Positions 9,601 through 16,602 of a stretch of 64,000 bases of DNA are shown here, piece after piece. The translations under genes and the position numbers were made by a program. Within the stretch, counting starts at the first letter, position 1. Each line of letters starts with the position of its first letter. Under the pieces are notes generated by a model. That model worked only from the letters and a program-made list of their open reading frames with translations, did no database searches and was not told the DNA's origin. The DNA is from Longitalea luteola (GTDB taxonomy: Bacteria > Bacteroidota > Bacteroidia > Chitinophagales > Chitinophagaceae): the NCBI RefSeq assembly GCF_017356035.1, contig NZ_JAFIQX010000006.1:186001-250000 (forward strand), given 5' to 3'.

Positions 9601-10153
9601 ATGACTGTTGCGCTTCAGCAGCGAATCTTTTTCTCAACGGCTGGTAGCCAACAGCAGTGATCTCAACTGTTCCTTCCGACAAAGTAGAGAGGGTTTTGCT
9701 GAAACGGCCATTGTCATCGGCAATGGCCATCACATTTTTCTGTCCATCCTGCTTAATAATGATGGTGGCACCGGGAACAGGAAGGCCGCCCTCCATGATA
9801 GTACCCTTCACTACCATGGTGGGCGCTTTTTTAGGGACATTGCTTTTTTTGATCACCCAGTTGGTGCCACTGGCCGTTGCATCGAAACCACCGGGCGCCA
9901 GCACTTTATTTAATAACTCACCCACACTACCCGCTTCATAAGAGGCAGGCGGCACTTTTACCGCCGACAGCTCCTCATTTGCATATGCGAGTTGTACTTT
10001 GAATAACCGGCCAAAATCTTCGACAATAGCAGCAAGGTTATTGGCCCCATGCCGGTAATGCAACGGGCCCGATTGCGCATGCAGGTTTTTTATACCTGTC
10101 ATCAGCAGCAGTAATAATGCAGTGAAAGCTTTAGTTAGTTTTGCGTACTCCAT
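6638..10153 (-). CDS. SusC/RagA TonB-linked outer membrane receptor with STN signalling domain
   Basis: A 1,171-residue TonB-dependent transporter. In order: signal peptide ending at NLHAQ (residue 27); STN domain (about 30-105), typical of receptors that signal to an anti-sigma factor; carboxypeptidase-regulatory-like beta sandwich (about 115-195, VKGTIMEGGLPVPGATI); plug with the SusC signature region (LVRSGSGPAASSKIILRGENN and SVSILKGPAAAALYGQRAANG); then the beta barrel ending in a C-terminal aromatic strand (FNLSIGF). The STN domain and the upstream FecR and sigma genes together indicate FecA-like cell-surface signalling: ligand binding releases the sigma factor. The gene lies 79 nt after FecR. 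Confidence 0.95.
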   Translation of the reverse strand: MEYAKLTKAFTALLLLLMTGIKNLHAQSGPLHYRHGANNLAAIVEDFGRLFKVQLAYANEELSAVKVPPASYEAGSVGELLNKVLAPGGFDATASGTNWVIKKSNVPKKAPTMVVKGTIMEGGLPVPGATIIIKQDGQKNVMAIADDNGRFSKTLSTLSEGTVEITAVGYQPLRKRFAAEAQQSLSIVLQKDDQQMQNVVVTALGIKKSERSLGYALTKVDSTQLTQAASTNWTDALSGKVAGLNLVRSGSGPAASSKIILRGENNLTGDNEALIVVDGVVINNGSGKRSGNRGDAVYATNSDNLPADYGSSLNDINPQDIESVSILKGPAAAALYGQRAANGAVIITTKSAAQKKKGRFNFRYTASGNIEQVNRYPDLQYEYGQGLGGATHYSFGASEDGASTSGTSSAYGPKFDGQMFYQYDPVRQTVGLERTPWVAYDNIDDIWDVGKDMKHNLTVDGRLGTTGIRVNFGTENNKWIVPNTGFDRRNVGLTTNSDIGKKLKLSTKINYGFRKSDNLPAAGYGNQSLMYWYIFWQPNADVNWLRNYWAGGEGSVYDSLYKFIRYPFSGFPENPFAIAYEFLNKTRRNNVTGNVTLNFQATKDLSFMLRGNLDWMNDKREQDRPYDAGTRLIYGSVRKQNIYSQEKSFDFMARYSKQVNKNAKLGVTLGGSQLKNNYDKSDVRADGLKYPDSLDGASPYPRIYDLNNSLYGLTYYPDTSSYQINSIYGVVNLSYKNYLFVEITGRQDWNSVLATKGRTDNVGFFYPSINTSFVLSDVVKLPTVINYTKVRASYAQVGSGGTTPYRTAYTYGLASAGIYPDSALVSPTTLPNINLKPLLTSTFELGTEVQFFNGRLGLDLAVYFGNTRNQIFTRTVDASSGYSSAIINAGKVRNNGVEIQLNARPIASATGFNWSLFGTFARNQNKIISMPDSSVLLRAGQIASSQIVASVGGSMGDLYGLGYVRSPDGQVVFDANTGFPRITDSIIYLGNTIPKYKFSLGNNFRFKNFSLNLLFDAQVGAVAYSLSHYKLAEQGKLKSTLPGRYNGIIGNGVVQNQDGSYRKNDVVAYDIDQYYQYSMGSYNAEGSTFSTDFLKFREASLSYAFKPTLLKKIGLSSASIGIYGRDLFIWSPWPIFDPEFGTLAGSDIVTGFETGQFPSTRSMGFNLSIGF

Positions 10154-10232
10154 ATATTCATTTACATTATAAACAATACAATACCTGTCCGCTTTTCAGC
10201 AGCTAAAAACAACCAATATTGATAAGGAATGC

Positions 10233-11084
10233 TTAGTGAATATTAAAGCCAGTCAATGTATTCAGCACCTTTAAATTTTCCTGCAATGAAATGGTCAGAT
10301 CCCAGGTAAGTGTTACTTTGTATTCTCTGTCAATAGCGCCATGCGTTAGCTTAACCTGGTAATATGTTTCAATGCGATTGAGCAATTCTTCCAATGGAAT
10401 GTTATGTAACCTGATCTGTTGCTGTAACCACCAGTCAGCGGCAGCCGGATTTACAGGTAATACCTGTTGTGTTACCGACTGAGCAGTAACCACCTGTTGT
10501 CCGGCAGTTAACAAGGTATGGCCGCCGGCATTATTCAGCGCCACTTTACCTTCTTTGACGGTCAGTTGCAGGTCGACAGAATCAAGTCTGCGAATAGTGA
10601 ACGCCGTACCCAATACAGTGACCTGTTGCCGGTTTACACCGATAATAAAGGGATGTTGCGCATCTTTGGCCACGCTGAAAAAAACAGTTCCCTTCAACAG
10701 CTCGGTCTTACGCTGATTCAAAAAATCGGTATACACCTTTACTGATGAATAGGGCGCCAGCCATACTACAGAGCCATCCAGGAGTTTGATCTCTTTTGCG
10801 CTGTCGGCACTGGCCACCTCCTGCCAGGGATTTGTGATCTCAGGTGAATCACTGCCTGGTAGTTTTATAAAAATGGCTACCAAAATGGCAGCCGCCGCGC
10901 TTAATCCAATAAAAAAGAGCTGCTTTTTCCGGCGTCGCTTGTTATCAAGCCGATCATTAATGCTGTTTAATAAGGTTTGTTTCTTTTGTGCACCCATGGC
11001 CTCGGGTGCCTGCCATGCCTTAAGCCATTGCTCATCTGAGGATTTACCATTGGTATCATTATTTCGCTTCGACTTACGGGGCAT
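10233..11084 (-). CDS. FecR family anti-sigma factor
   Basis: A 283-residue inner-membrane regulator. A charged cytoplasmic segment (1-55) contains QWLKAWQAPEAMG, the anti-sigma part. One membrane helix (KKQLFFIGLSAAAAILVAIF, about 55-78) follows. The periplasmic FecR domain has EIKLLDGSVVWLAPYSSVKV and GTVFFSVAKDAQHPFIIG, and the C-terminus is a DUF4974 domain (IPLEELLNRIETYYQVKL). It would hold the ECF sigma factor at the membrane until the STN domain of the downstream SusC contacts it. Its gene is separated from the sigma gene by 326 nt, filled with repeats, which is unusual for this pair. Confidence 0.93.
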   Translation of the reverse strand: MPRKSKRNNDTNGKSSDEQWLKAWQAPEAMGAQKKQTLLNSINDRLDNKRRRKKQLFFIGLSAAAAILVAIFIKLPGSDSPEITNPWQEVASADSAKEIKLLDGSVVWLAPYSSVKVYTDFLNQRKTELLKGTVFFSVAKDAQHPFIIGVNRQQVTVLGTAFTIRRLDSVDLQLTVKEGKVALNNAGGHTLLTAGQQVVTAQSVTQQVLPVNPAAADWWLQQQIRLHNIPLEELLNRIETYYQVKLTHGAIDREYKVTLTWDLTISLQENLKVLNTLTGFNIH

Positions 11085-11410
11085 GGCCTGAACAGCTTTG
11101 GTTAATAGACGTTGGTTAAAAGGAACTGGTACTAGAGTGATTGCAGAAAAAAACGGGCGTTAACAATTTGGTCATATTGAACAAAAAATTCCAAATCCCA
11201 AATTACAAGAACCAGATAAATCTCAAAAATTCAGCTCCAAAGGACCAAAAACTGTCGTGATTTGTCTTTTGTTTAGTGGGTTCCCAAGATTGTCGGAGTT
11301 ATGCTTTTTGGTTCCTGAGATTTGTGATTCGTGGGTTTTGTTTTTTGAGTTCCTAAGATTGTGATTTGGGTTTTGCTTTTTTGGTTCTTGAGATTTGTGA
11401 TTTGAGATTT
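11085..11410. repeat. Repeat-filled 326-nt gap between sigma and FecR genes (heptamer words such as TTGTGAT, TTGAGAT, ATTCCAA)
   Basis: No gene is visible here. From about 11178 the strand reads ATTCCAA, ATCCCAA, ATTACAA, GAACCAG and similar words. From 11300 to 11415 it reads the inverted vocabulary TTGGTTC, CTGAGAT, TTGTGAT, then TTGAGTT, CCTAAGA, TTGTGAT, then TTGGTTC, TTGAGAT, TTGTGAT, TTGAGAT. The last words run up to the stop codon of the sigma gene. The two halves could pair into a long imperfect hairpin. The same vocabulary recurs at 25.6-25.8 kb. Confidence 0.7.
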
Positions 11411-11971
11411 TTAAAAGTATACCTGCCGCAACATCTTTACAATGCGCTGTCCGGCAGTATGTAATTGGTTCTTCACCGTTTGTTCGCTCAGTTGCAATTC
11501 GGAAGCGATCTCTTTTACTGATAGTTGATCTTCATTTTTCATGGCATAGATCCTGCGCATTTGCCCGGGCAATTTATTGGTGGCATTTTTCCAGATATGA
11601 TATGCCTGCTTGTATTGATATTGTTCGTCGGGCAGGGGGCGGCCTTCGGTACGCTCTGGCATTTCGGCTGGCAGGGTGTATCTCTTTCTTTTGGAAGCCC
11701 GCAGGTGATCGCTGATGCAATGCTGAACAATGGTGTATAGATAATTGCGGAAAGAAGTATGGATAACGATCGATTGACGTTTTTTCCACAGGCGTATAAA
11801 TACTTCCTGCAGCACGTCATCGGCCTCTTCAGATCCATTCAACCGTAACCGGATGTACGTAAGAATGGGATCGGCAAAGCGGTTAAAAATCTCATCAAAA
11901 GCAATTCTGTCCCCCTGTTTCAGTTGCAGCAATAATTCGCCGTCGTCGGGAACAATTGGCTGAAAATTCAT
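11411..11971 (-). CDS. ECF RNA polymerase sigma factor
   Basis: A 186-residue sigma-70 family ECF factor. Region 2 holds FDEIFNRFADPILTYIRLRL and ADDVLQEVFIRLWKKRQSI; region 4 holds LPGQMRRIYAMKNEDQLSVKEIASELQLSEQTVKNQLHTA, a clear helix-turn-helix. I chose the ATG at 11971 (MNFQPIVPDDGE); a longer frame uses a TTG at 11989. It heads the minus-strand locus FecR-SusC-SusD-DUF5689, and its likely targets are the SusC promoter region and itself. A perfect palindrome (12067-12080) lies 96 nt upstream. Confidence 0.94.
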   Translation of the reverse strand: MNFQPIVPDDGELLLQLKQGDRIAFDEIFNRFADPILTYIRLRLNGSEEADDVLQEVFIRLWKKRQSIVIHTSFRNYLYTIVQHCISDHLRASKRKRYTLPAEMPERTEGRPLPDEQYQYKQAYHIWKNATNKLPGQMRRIYAMKNEDQLSVKEIASELQLSEQTVKNQLHTAGQRIVKMLRQVYF

Positions 11972-12066
11972 ATGGCGCAAACTTAACAACCAAATGTACT
12001 ACCATAAAAGAAGTTGTTTTACTAAATGTTTAAGTTTTTTTAAGAAAGTTTAAGCTCACTATCTTA

Positions 12067-12080
12067 TGCAAACGTTTGCA
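12067..12080. promoter_or_regulatory. Perfect 14-nt palindrome TGCAAACGTTTGCA upstream of the sigma gene
   Basis: The 14 bases are fully self-complementary and centred on ACGT, the pattern bound by LacI/GalR/PurR-type repressors (core AAACGTTT). It sits about 96 nt upstream of the sigma start, between that gene and the terminator of the T9SS gene. Binding is inferred from the motif only; no LacI-family gene is present in the window. Confidence 0.45.
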
Positions 12081-12149
12081 TTAAAGTTATTAACAATCTG
12101 TAACACGCAAAAACCCGCAAACCGAAACAAATGGAGCCGGTTCGAAACA

Positions 12150-12188
12150 AAAAGAGACTGTCATCGTAACAAGATGACAGTCTCTTTT
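12150..12188 (-). terminator. Rho-independent terminator after the T9SS gene
   Basis: A perfect 16-bp stem (12150-12165 with 12173-12188, AAAAGAGACTGTCATC and its complement) with a 7-nt loop. On the minus strand the stem is A-rich at its base and followed by TTTTGTTTCG. It starts 27 nt beyond the stop codon of the T9SS gene. Confidence 0.85.
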
Positions 12189-12214
12189 CAGAATTTCGCT
12201 GAGAATATGCCCGT

Positions 12215-14380
12215 TTATTGCTTTATTAATTTGAACGCTGTAGTAGTTTCCTTCCGGGTAACCTTCAAAACGTATATGCCCGCGGGTAAGGATTGCAGGT
12301 CATTAAAATACTGGGCATTGTTACCAGCACTGACGAAACCTGTTTTTCGCCACATAAGTTTACCATCGCTATTGAACACCCTGAATTGAACTGCTTCATC
12401 TGTATCGCTTTGTACAGCAATCACAACATGTTTGTTGAATGGGTTGGGCGAAACAGTTACCTGGAACGCTTTCACATCGGTTCGGATAGTAATTATGGCG
12501 CTGTATGTAAACTGACCGTCTTTGTCTACCATTTTCAGGCGATAATAATTAATACCGCTGGCCGGAGAGGCATCAACAAATGCGTATTGCTGTGTGAGCG
12601 CATTGGTAGTAGCGCCTGTTACCTGGGCCAATGAAGAGAAATGAGCGCCATCAGTACTATGTTCTATTACAAAATGAGAGAAGTTCACCCCGGCATCGGT
12701 TTGCCAGTTTAGATAGGTTCTATTATTGTTGAATACACCTTTCCACGAATAAAGGGTAATAGGAAGCACGCCACATTGAGAAGCAGCATTGTTACTATTG
12801 CGGAATGTTACAGGCAGGGACAATATTAGTTCTATTCCCGCTGAACCGGATGTTGAATTGTAAACATTGTTTACCGGACCGTTGGTTGAACCGGTACGGG
12901 TAAGCCCGTTCGCCCCGCCATTAACAGTAATCGCATTCGCCGGTATTACATTAGATATCACAACACCGCCACCACCTCCGCCACCGGGGCCATGCGCGTA
13001 ATAAGCCGTCATATCGCCGCCCTTACCACCATTGGCTGAAGCTGTAATGGAATGCGTACCTACACTACCTGGCTGGTTGGTAGCCACAATAATGGTACCA
13101 CCGGCGCCACCGCCACCCGCAGCATCGGTTACAGAATTTAAAGAAACATTATGAGAGGCGCCACCATTGGCAGTAACCGTTCCATTGCCGCTGTACGATC
13201 TGGCGCGTATGATAATGATTCCGCCGCCACTGGCGCCACTCGACAAATAGTCTGTCGTTCCGGCCGTGCTGTTGTTACCGGTACCGGCGCCACCGCCGCC
13301 ACCCATTACAAATCGTTGCAAAGAAGCCTCTGCAAATGCAGCGCCACCATAACCGCCGGTATTATATGTGCTGGCATTACCATCACCACCATCCCAGCCA
13401 CTGCCGCCTCTGCCGCCGGCGCCGCCATTACCGCCACCACCGCCACCGGGATTGTACTGGTTTCCATTAGGATCGCCATCAGTACCACCGCCACCGGCAT
13501 TGCCCGGGGCACCTCTTCCCATTGAACCGCCAATATAACCTTCCAGCGTACCGGTTGTAGCGTTGGTGGCGCCATTCGTTAAATAATATACAGGTGTTCC
13601 GGCAATACCTTCCCCTTTCGCGCCACCGGTAGTATTGTCGGCTGTGGAAACGGGGGATGGCCAGCGATAATCTGTGCGGGTGATAGCGGCGCCGCTGCCG
13701 CTGTTGCTATTGGGGCCAATGCCGAGAAAACGTTTACCACCACCACCTCTGAAACCTAAAGCATTGGCAGTAACTGAACCGTTTAATGTAACTAGATTGG
13801 CTGCTTCAATCACTACAATGCCACCGGTGCTTCCATCCCATGCTGGCGCTGTAATAGAGGCACCTGAACTGATAGTTACATCGTAATATCTGGGCACCCT
13901 GATCACCTGATAGGCTTGTGTGCCGCCGCCCGCACTATAGGCACGGGTATAATAATTATTAGCAAGCGTATACGATAAGTTCAGGGTGTTGCCGCTAACA
14001 CTGCTTACAATATTGTACTCGTACCTTCCTGCCACCAGGTTGCTGGTGAGGTAACCGCTGGCATTGCCACCATTTATGCCATCGCCATAACGGCTGTTAT
14101 TGGAGGTATTGAATTCAGCTCCCTGCATCTGGATAATTAATATCATGTCGCCATTGGCAACGGGAGCTGCATTACCCCTGGCATCTAATGTACCAACTGT
14201 TAAACTTGTAGCACCCGTAACCGGGTTGCCTGTACCGCGATAGTAGGAGTTCACTATCATATTCGCAGCGTTGATGGTCGTTATCCCGCTCGTAGGAGCA
14301 ATTCCGCATTGACTGTATGAAGGACTGTGCAAATAAATCAAGGCCAGGGATAGGAAGGACCGGATTAAAATTGTTTTCAT
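12215..14380 (-). CDS. Glycine-rich secreted protein with T9SS type A sorting domain
   Basis: A 721-residue secreted protein. It has a signal peptide (MKTILIRSFLSLALIYLHSPSYSQ), then about 480 residues of beta-strand repeats interrupted by glycine runs (for example around residues 305-340, GGGGGGNGGAGGRGGSG). A region containing LPITLYSWKGVFNNNRTYLNW and a fibronectin-like segment (FSHFVIEHSTDGAHFSSL) follows. The last 80 residues are a type IX secretion sorting domain (VTVSPNPFNKHVVI ... GKLMWRKTG ... LPAGIYVLKVTRKE ... KLIKQ). It would cross the outer membrane through T9SS and be anchored or released at the surface. It may be an adhesin or matrix protein; no catalytic motif is visible. Confidence 0.88.
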   Translation of the reverse strand: MKTILIRSFLSLALIYLHSPSYSQCGIAPTSGITTINAANMIVNSYYRGTGNPVTGATSLTVGTLDARGNAAPVANGDMILIIQMQGAEFNTSNNSRYGDGINGGNASGYLTSNLVAGRYEYNIVSSVSGNTLNLSYTLANNYYTRAYSAGGGTQAYQVIRVPRYYDVTISSGASITAPAWDGSTGGIVVIEAANLVTLNGSVTANALGFRGGGGKRFLGIGPNSNSGSGAAITRTDYRWPSPVSTADNTTGGAKGEGIAGTPVYYLTNGATNATTGTLEGYIGGSMGRGAPGNAGGGGTDGDPNGNQYNPGGGGGGNGGAGGRGGSGWDGGDGNASTYNTGGYGGAAFAEASLQRFVMGGGGGAGTGNNSTAGTTDYLSSGASGGGIIIIRARSYSGNGTVTANGGASHNVSLNSVTDAAGGGGAGGTIIVATNQPGSVGTHSITASANGGKGGDMTAYYAHGPGGGGGGGVVISNVIPANAITVNGGANGLTRTGSTNGPVNNVYNSTSGSAGIELILSLPVTFRNSNNAASQCGVLPITLYSWKGVFNNNRTYLNWQTDAGVNFSHFVIEHSTDGAHFSSLAQVTGATTNALTQQYAFVDASPASGINYYRLKMVDKDGQFTYSAIITIRTDVKAFQVTVSPNPFNKHVVIAVQSDTDEAVQFRVFNSDGKLMWRKTGFVSAGNNAQYFNDLQSLPAGIYVLKVTRKETTTAFKLIKQ

Positions 14381-14567
14381 CGCATTCTACTGGGTTTGGT
14401 TGAGAGGTTAGGGATTCAGATCAAAAACCGTAAAGATAAGACCAAACTTTACATTTTTCTAAGGGATTACCTTTATACCTATGCCATTAACATGAGTTTA
14501 CCCAAACACCTTGTAGAATAAATACTACCCGCCAGCAACATAAAATACTACACCCCTTACAATAAAA

Positions 14568-14601
14568 CGGAGTATACTCAGGGCAAACTGAACATACTCC
14601 G
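14568..14601 (-). terminator. Terminator after the azoreductase gene
   Basis: The arms CGGAGTAT (14568-14575) and ATACTCCG (14594-14601) form an 8-bp stem with an 18-nt loop. On the minus strand the stem is followed by TTTTATTG. It lies 27 nt downstream of the azoreductase stop codon. Confidence 0.65.
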
Positions 14602-14627
14602 GCTTTTATAAATGACAAAAAAAACAG

Positions 14628-15236
14628 TTAAAAGGCGAACTCCTGCACTGTTTCCACTGCTTTTGGAAAAGCGGCATCTTTTAGGTGAGGTAACGCAGTT
14701 CCTTCAACCCGGAAGGTGGTAACATCATTCAAACCGATGAAATTAAGGATGAACTTTAAAAATGGTTCTGCAAAATCATAGGGCTTCATAGGACCGTCGG
14801 AATAAACGCCGCCGGTAGCCATCGCCAGGTACACTTTTTTATTGGTCACCAGTCCTTTGGGCGCACCGTCTACATAATTGAAGGTAACACCGGCCCGTAC
14901 AATATGGTCTATCCAGGCTTTTAATGAAGAAGGAATACTAAAATTGTATAAAGGCACACCGATCACAATGATATCGGCTTCCTTCAGATCGCTGATAGCC
15001 TGGTCGGAATAGCTGACCAGCTCTTTGTGATCCTGTGTACGCTGCTCCTCGGGCGTAAAGAAAGCAGTTACGTGTTCGGGATGCAAATGCGGCAACGGAT
15101 TTTTGGTAAGGTCATGTGTTTTTACATGACTGTCGGGGTAAACTGTTAATAATTTGTCAATGATGGCGTTCGATAGCTTATTACTGTACGAATGTTCACC
15201 TTTTGCACTTGAAACTATATTCAGTATCTTTTTCAT
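14628..15236 (-). CDS. azoR: FMN-dependent NADH-azoreductase
   Basis: A 202-residue cytoplasmic flavodoxin-fold enzyme that reduces quinones and azo compounds with NADH and FMN. The phosphate-binding loop is in NIVSSAKGEHSYSNKLSNAI (residues 6-25), and the isoalloxazine-contact segments are VIGVPLYNFSIPSSLKAWIDHIVRAG (about 91-116) and ATGGVY (about 139-144). Length is typical of the AzoR family. It is transcribed divergently from an HxlR-family regulator, and the gap between them carries four operator-like palindromes. This mirrors the YodB control of AzoR1 in Bacillus subtilis and supports a role in detoxifying quinones or other electrophiles. Confidence 0.9.
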   Translation of the reverse strand: MKKILNIVSSAKGEHSYSNKLSNAIIDKLLTVYPDSHVKTHDLTKNPLPHLHPEHVTAFFTPEEQRTQDHKELVSYSDQAISDLKEADIIVIGVPLYNFSIPSSLKAWIDHIVRAGVTFNYVDGAPKGLVTNKKVYLAMATGGVYSDGPMKPYDFAEPFLKFILNFIGLNDVTTFRVEGTALPHLKDAAFPKAVETVQEFAF

Positions 15237-15309
15237 TGTAATTAATTTTGAATAGTTGTTTGAGCTTGTAATTGTGTTTTTGTTTTCACAACAAAGCTAC
15301 TTACCTTTA

Positions 15310-15378
15310 CTATACATTAGTAAGTACTATACATCTGTATAGCTCTATACAGATGTATAGCGCTATACAACGGTATAG
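15310..15378. promoter_or_regulatory. Array of operator palindromes CTATAC-N4-GTATAG between azoR and the HxlR gene
   Basis: Three perfect units, CTATAC-ATCT-GTATAG (15327-15342), CTATAC-AGAT-GTATAG (15345-15360) and CTATAC-AACG-GTATAG (15363-15378), are spaced exactly 18 bp apart. A degenerate fourth unit (CTATAC-ATTA-GTAAGT, 15310-15325) precedes them. Units 1 and 2 also form a perfect 16-nt inverted repeat with each other. The array ends 20 nt before the HxlR start codon and lies about 75 nt upstream of azoR, so it can control both promoters. Confidence 0.8.
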
Positions 15379-15398
15379 TAACTTAAAAAAAATAGAAC

Positions 15399-15755
15399 AT
15401 GCTAAAAAAGGAAGAGAGGGAGCACCACAAATGCCTGGGGATAATTCTCCCGGTATCAGATGCTATACATATTCTGAGCGGCAAATGGAAATTGCCCATC
15501 ATCATTTCATTGCAATTTGGTAACAAACGGTTCAGCGAAATAGCTAAGGATATTCCCAAAATCACCGATCGCATGCTCTCGAAAGAGTTGCGGGACCTGG
15601 AAATGAACAAATTGATAAAAAGAACGGTGTACGATGCCGTTCCTGTAGTGGTGGAATACTCTCTCACTGAATATGGCGAATCGCTCGACGATCTCATACA
15701 GGAATTATATAAGTGGGGCACCAAACACCGTAAAAAGATCATGGCAAAAGATTAA
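15399..15755 (+). CDS. HxlR family transcriptional regulator (YodB-like)
   Basis: A 118-residue winged-helix regulator of the HxlR/DUF24 family. The core is HILSGKWKLPIIISLQFGNKRFSEIAKDIPKITDRMLSKELRDLEMNKLI, with the wing in KRTVYDAVPVVVEYSLTEYGESL. A single cysteine at residue 12, just before the first core helix, corresponds to the redox-sensing cysteine of this family (Cys6 of YodB). It is divergent from azoR with the operator array between them. I infer that it represses both genes and is inactivated by quinones, diamide or similar thiol-reactive agents. Confidence 0.9.
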   Translation: MLKKEEREHHKCLGIILPVSDAIHILSGKWKLPIIISLQFGNKRFSEIAKDIPKITDRMLSKELRDLEMNKLIKRTVYDAVPVVVEYSLTEYGESLDDLIQELYKWGTKHRKKIMAKD

Positions 15756-15777
15756 CTGTTTAAAAACCTCTAGCCAC

Positions 15778-16476
15778 ATGGCCAAACACCAGCAATATCC
15801 AACCATCCTGCAATCGGGCTTCGATTTTTTACTGGCATTGAAAAAAAACAATCACCGCGACTGGTTCAATGCTCACAAAGACAGGTACCAACAGGAGCAG
15901 GAACAGCTGGAAATATTTGCCGAAGCACTGCTAAGGGAACTTAATAAACACGATGTTATTGAAACGCCTTCAGGTAAAAAGAGCCTGCATCGCATATACC
16001 GCGACATCCGGTTCTCAAAAGATAAAACACCCTATAAAACAAACTGGAGCGGTAATTTTAAACGAGCCACCAAATACCGCCGTGGAGGTTACTATTTTCA
16101 CCTGGAGCCAGGCAGCAGTTATATTGCAGGCGGCTTCTGGGGCCCCAATACACAGGATCTGAAACGCATCAGGGATGAAATTGCGTTTGACGATAAACCC
16201 CTGCGCAAAATATTAAAAAACAAAACCTTTATCACCACATTTGGCGCCCTGAAAGGTGAACAGGTTAAAACAACACCTAAAGGATACGAAGCCGGTCACG
16301 AGGCCATTGACCTGTTGCGCTACAAACAATTTCTGCTAATAAGGCATTTTTCCGATAAAGAAGTGCTGAGCGATCAGTTTTTGAAAGAAGCCAGTTTAAC
16401 TTTTAAAAATATGCGCCCCTTCTTCGATTACATGAGCGAGGTCTTAACAACCGATACGAATGGTCTTGAAATCTGA
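15778..16476 (+). CDS. DUF2461 domain protein
   Basis: A 232-residue cytoplasmic protein of the DUF2461 family (also catalogued as TIGR02453). Recognisable stretches are LKKNNHRDWFNAHKDRYQ near the N-terminus, RIYRDIRFSKDKTPYKTNW in the middle, and YYFHLEPGSSYIAGGFWGP. I take the ATG at 15778 (MAKHQQYPT), since the longer frame overlaps the HxlR gene. It follows HxlR by 22 nt and may be co-transcribed. No biochemical function is established for the family. Confidence 0.88.
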   Translation: MAKHQQYPTILQSGFDFLLALKKNNHRDWFNAHKDRYQQEQEQLEIFAEALLRELNKHDVIETPSGKKSLHRIYRDIRFSKDKTPYKTNWSGNFKRATKYRRGGYYFHLEPGSSYIAGGFWGPNTQDLKRIRDEIAFDDKPLRKILKNKTFITTFGALKGEQVKTTPKGYEAGHEAIDLLRYKQFLLIRHFSDKEVLSDQFLKEASLTFKNMRPFFDYMSEVLTTDTNGLEI

Positions 16477-16602
16477 AAATCACCTGGCCCATTAAATGCT
16501 GATGCAGATCAGGTTCATTAATATCATTTACATGCCTGCTTTACTTAGTTTTTCCCAGCCAAAATAGGCGTTCTTTGCCGGATATATATTAATTTACCGG
16601 TG

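Noticed and set aside
11972-11989. TTG start for the first sigma gene and TAAGTTTG (11978-11985) as its promoter
   Set aside because: An ATG at 11971 fits family N-termini better. The -7-like match lies only 6 nt before this ATG and lacks a TTG at the right distance.
13151-13525. Plus-strand Ala/Thr-rich frame inside the T9SS gene
   Set aside because: It is the complement of the glycine-rich coding region; GGX codons read as Ala/Thr-rich on the other strand.
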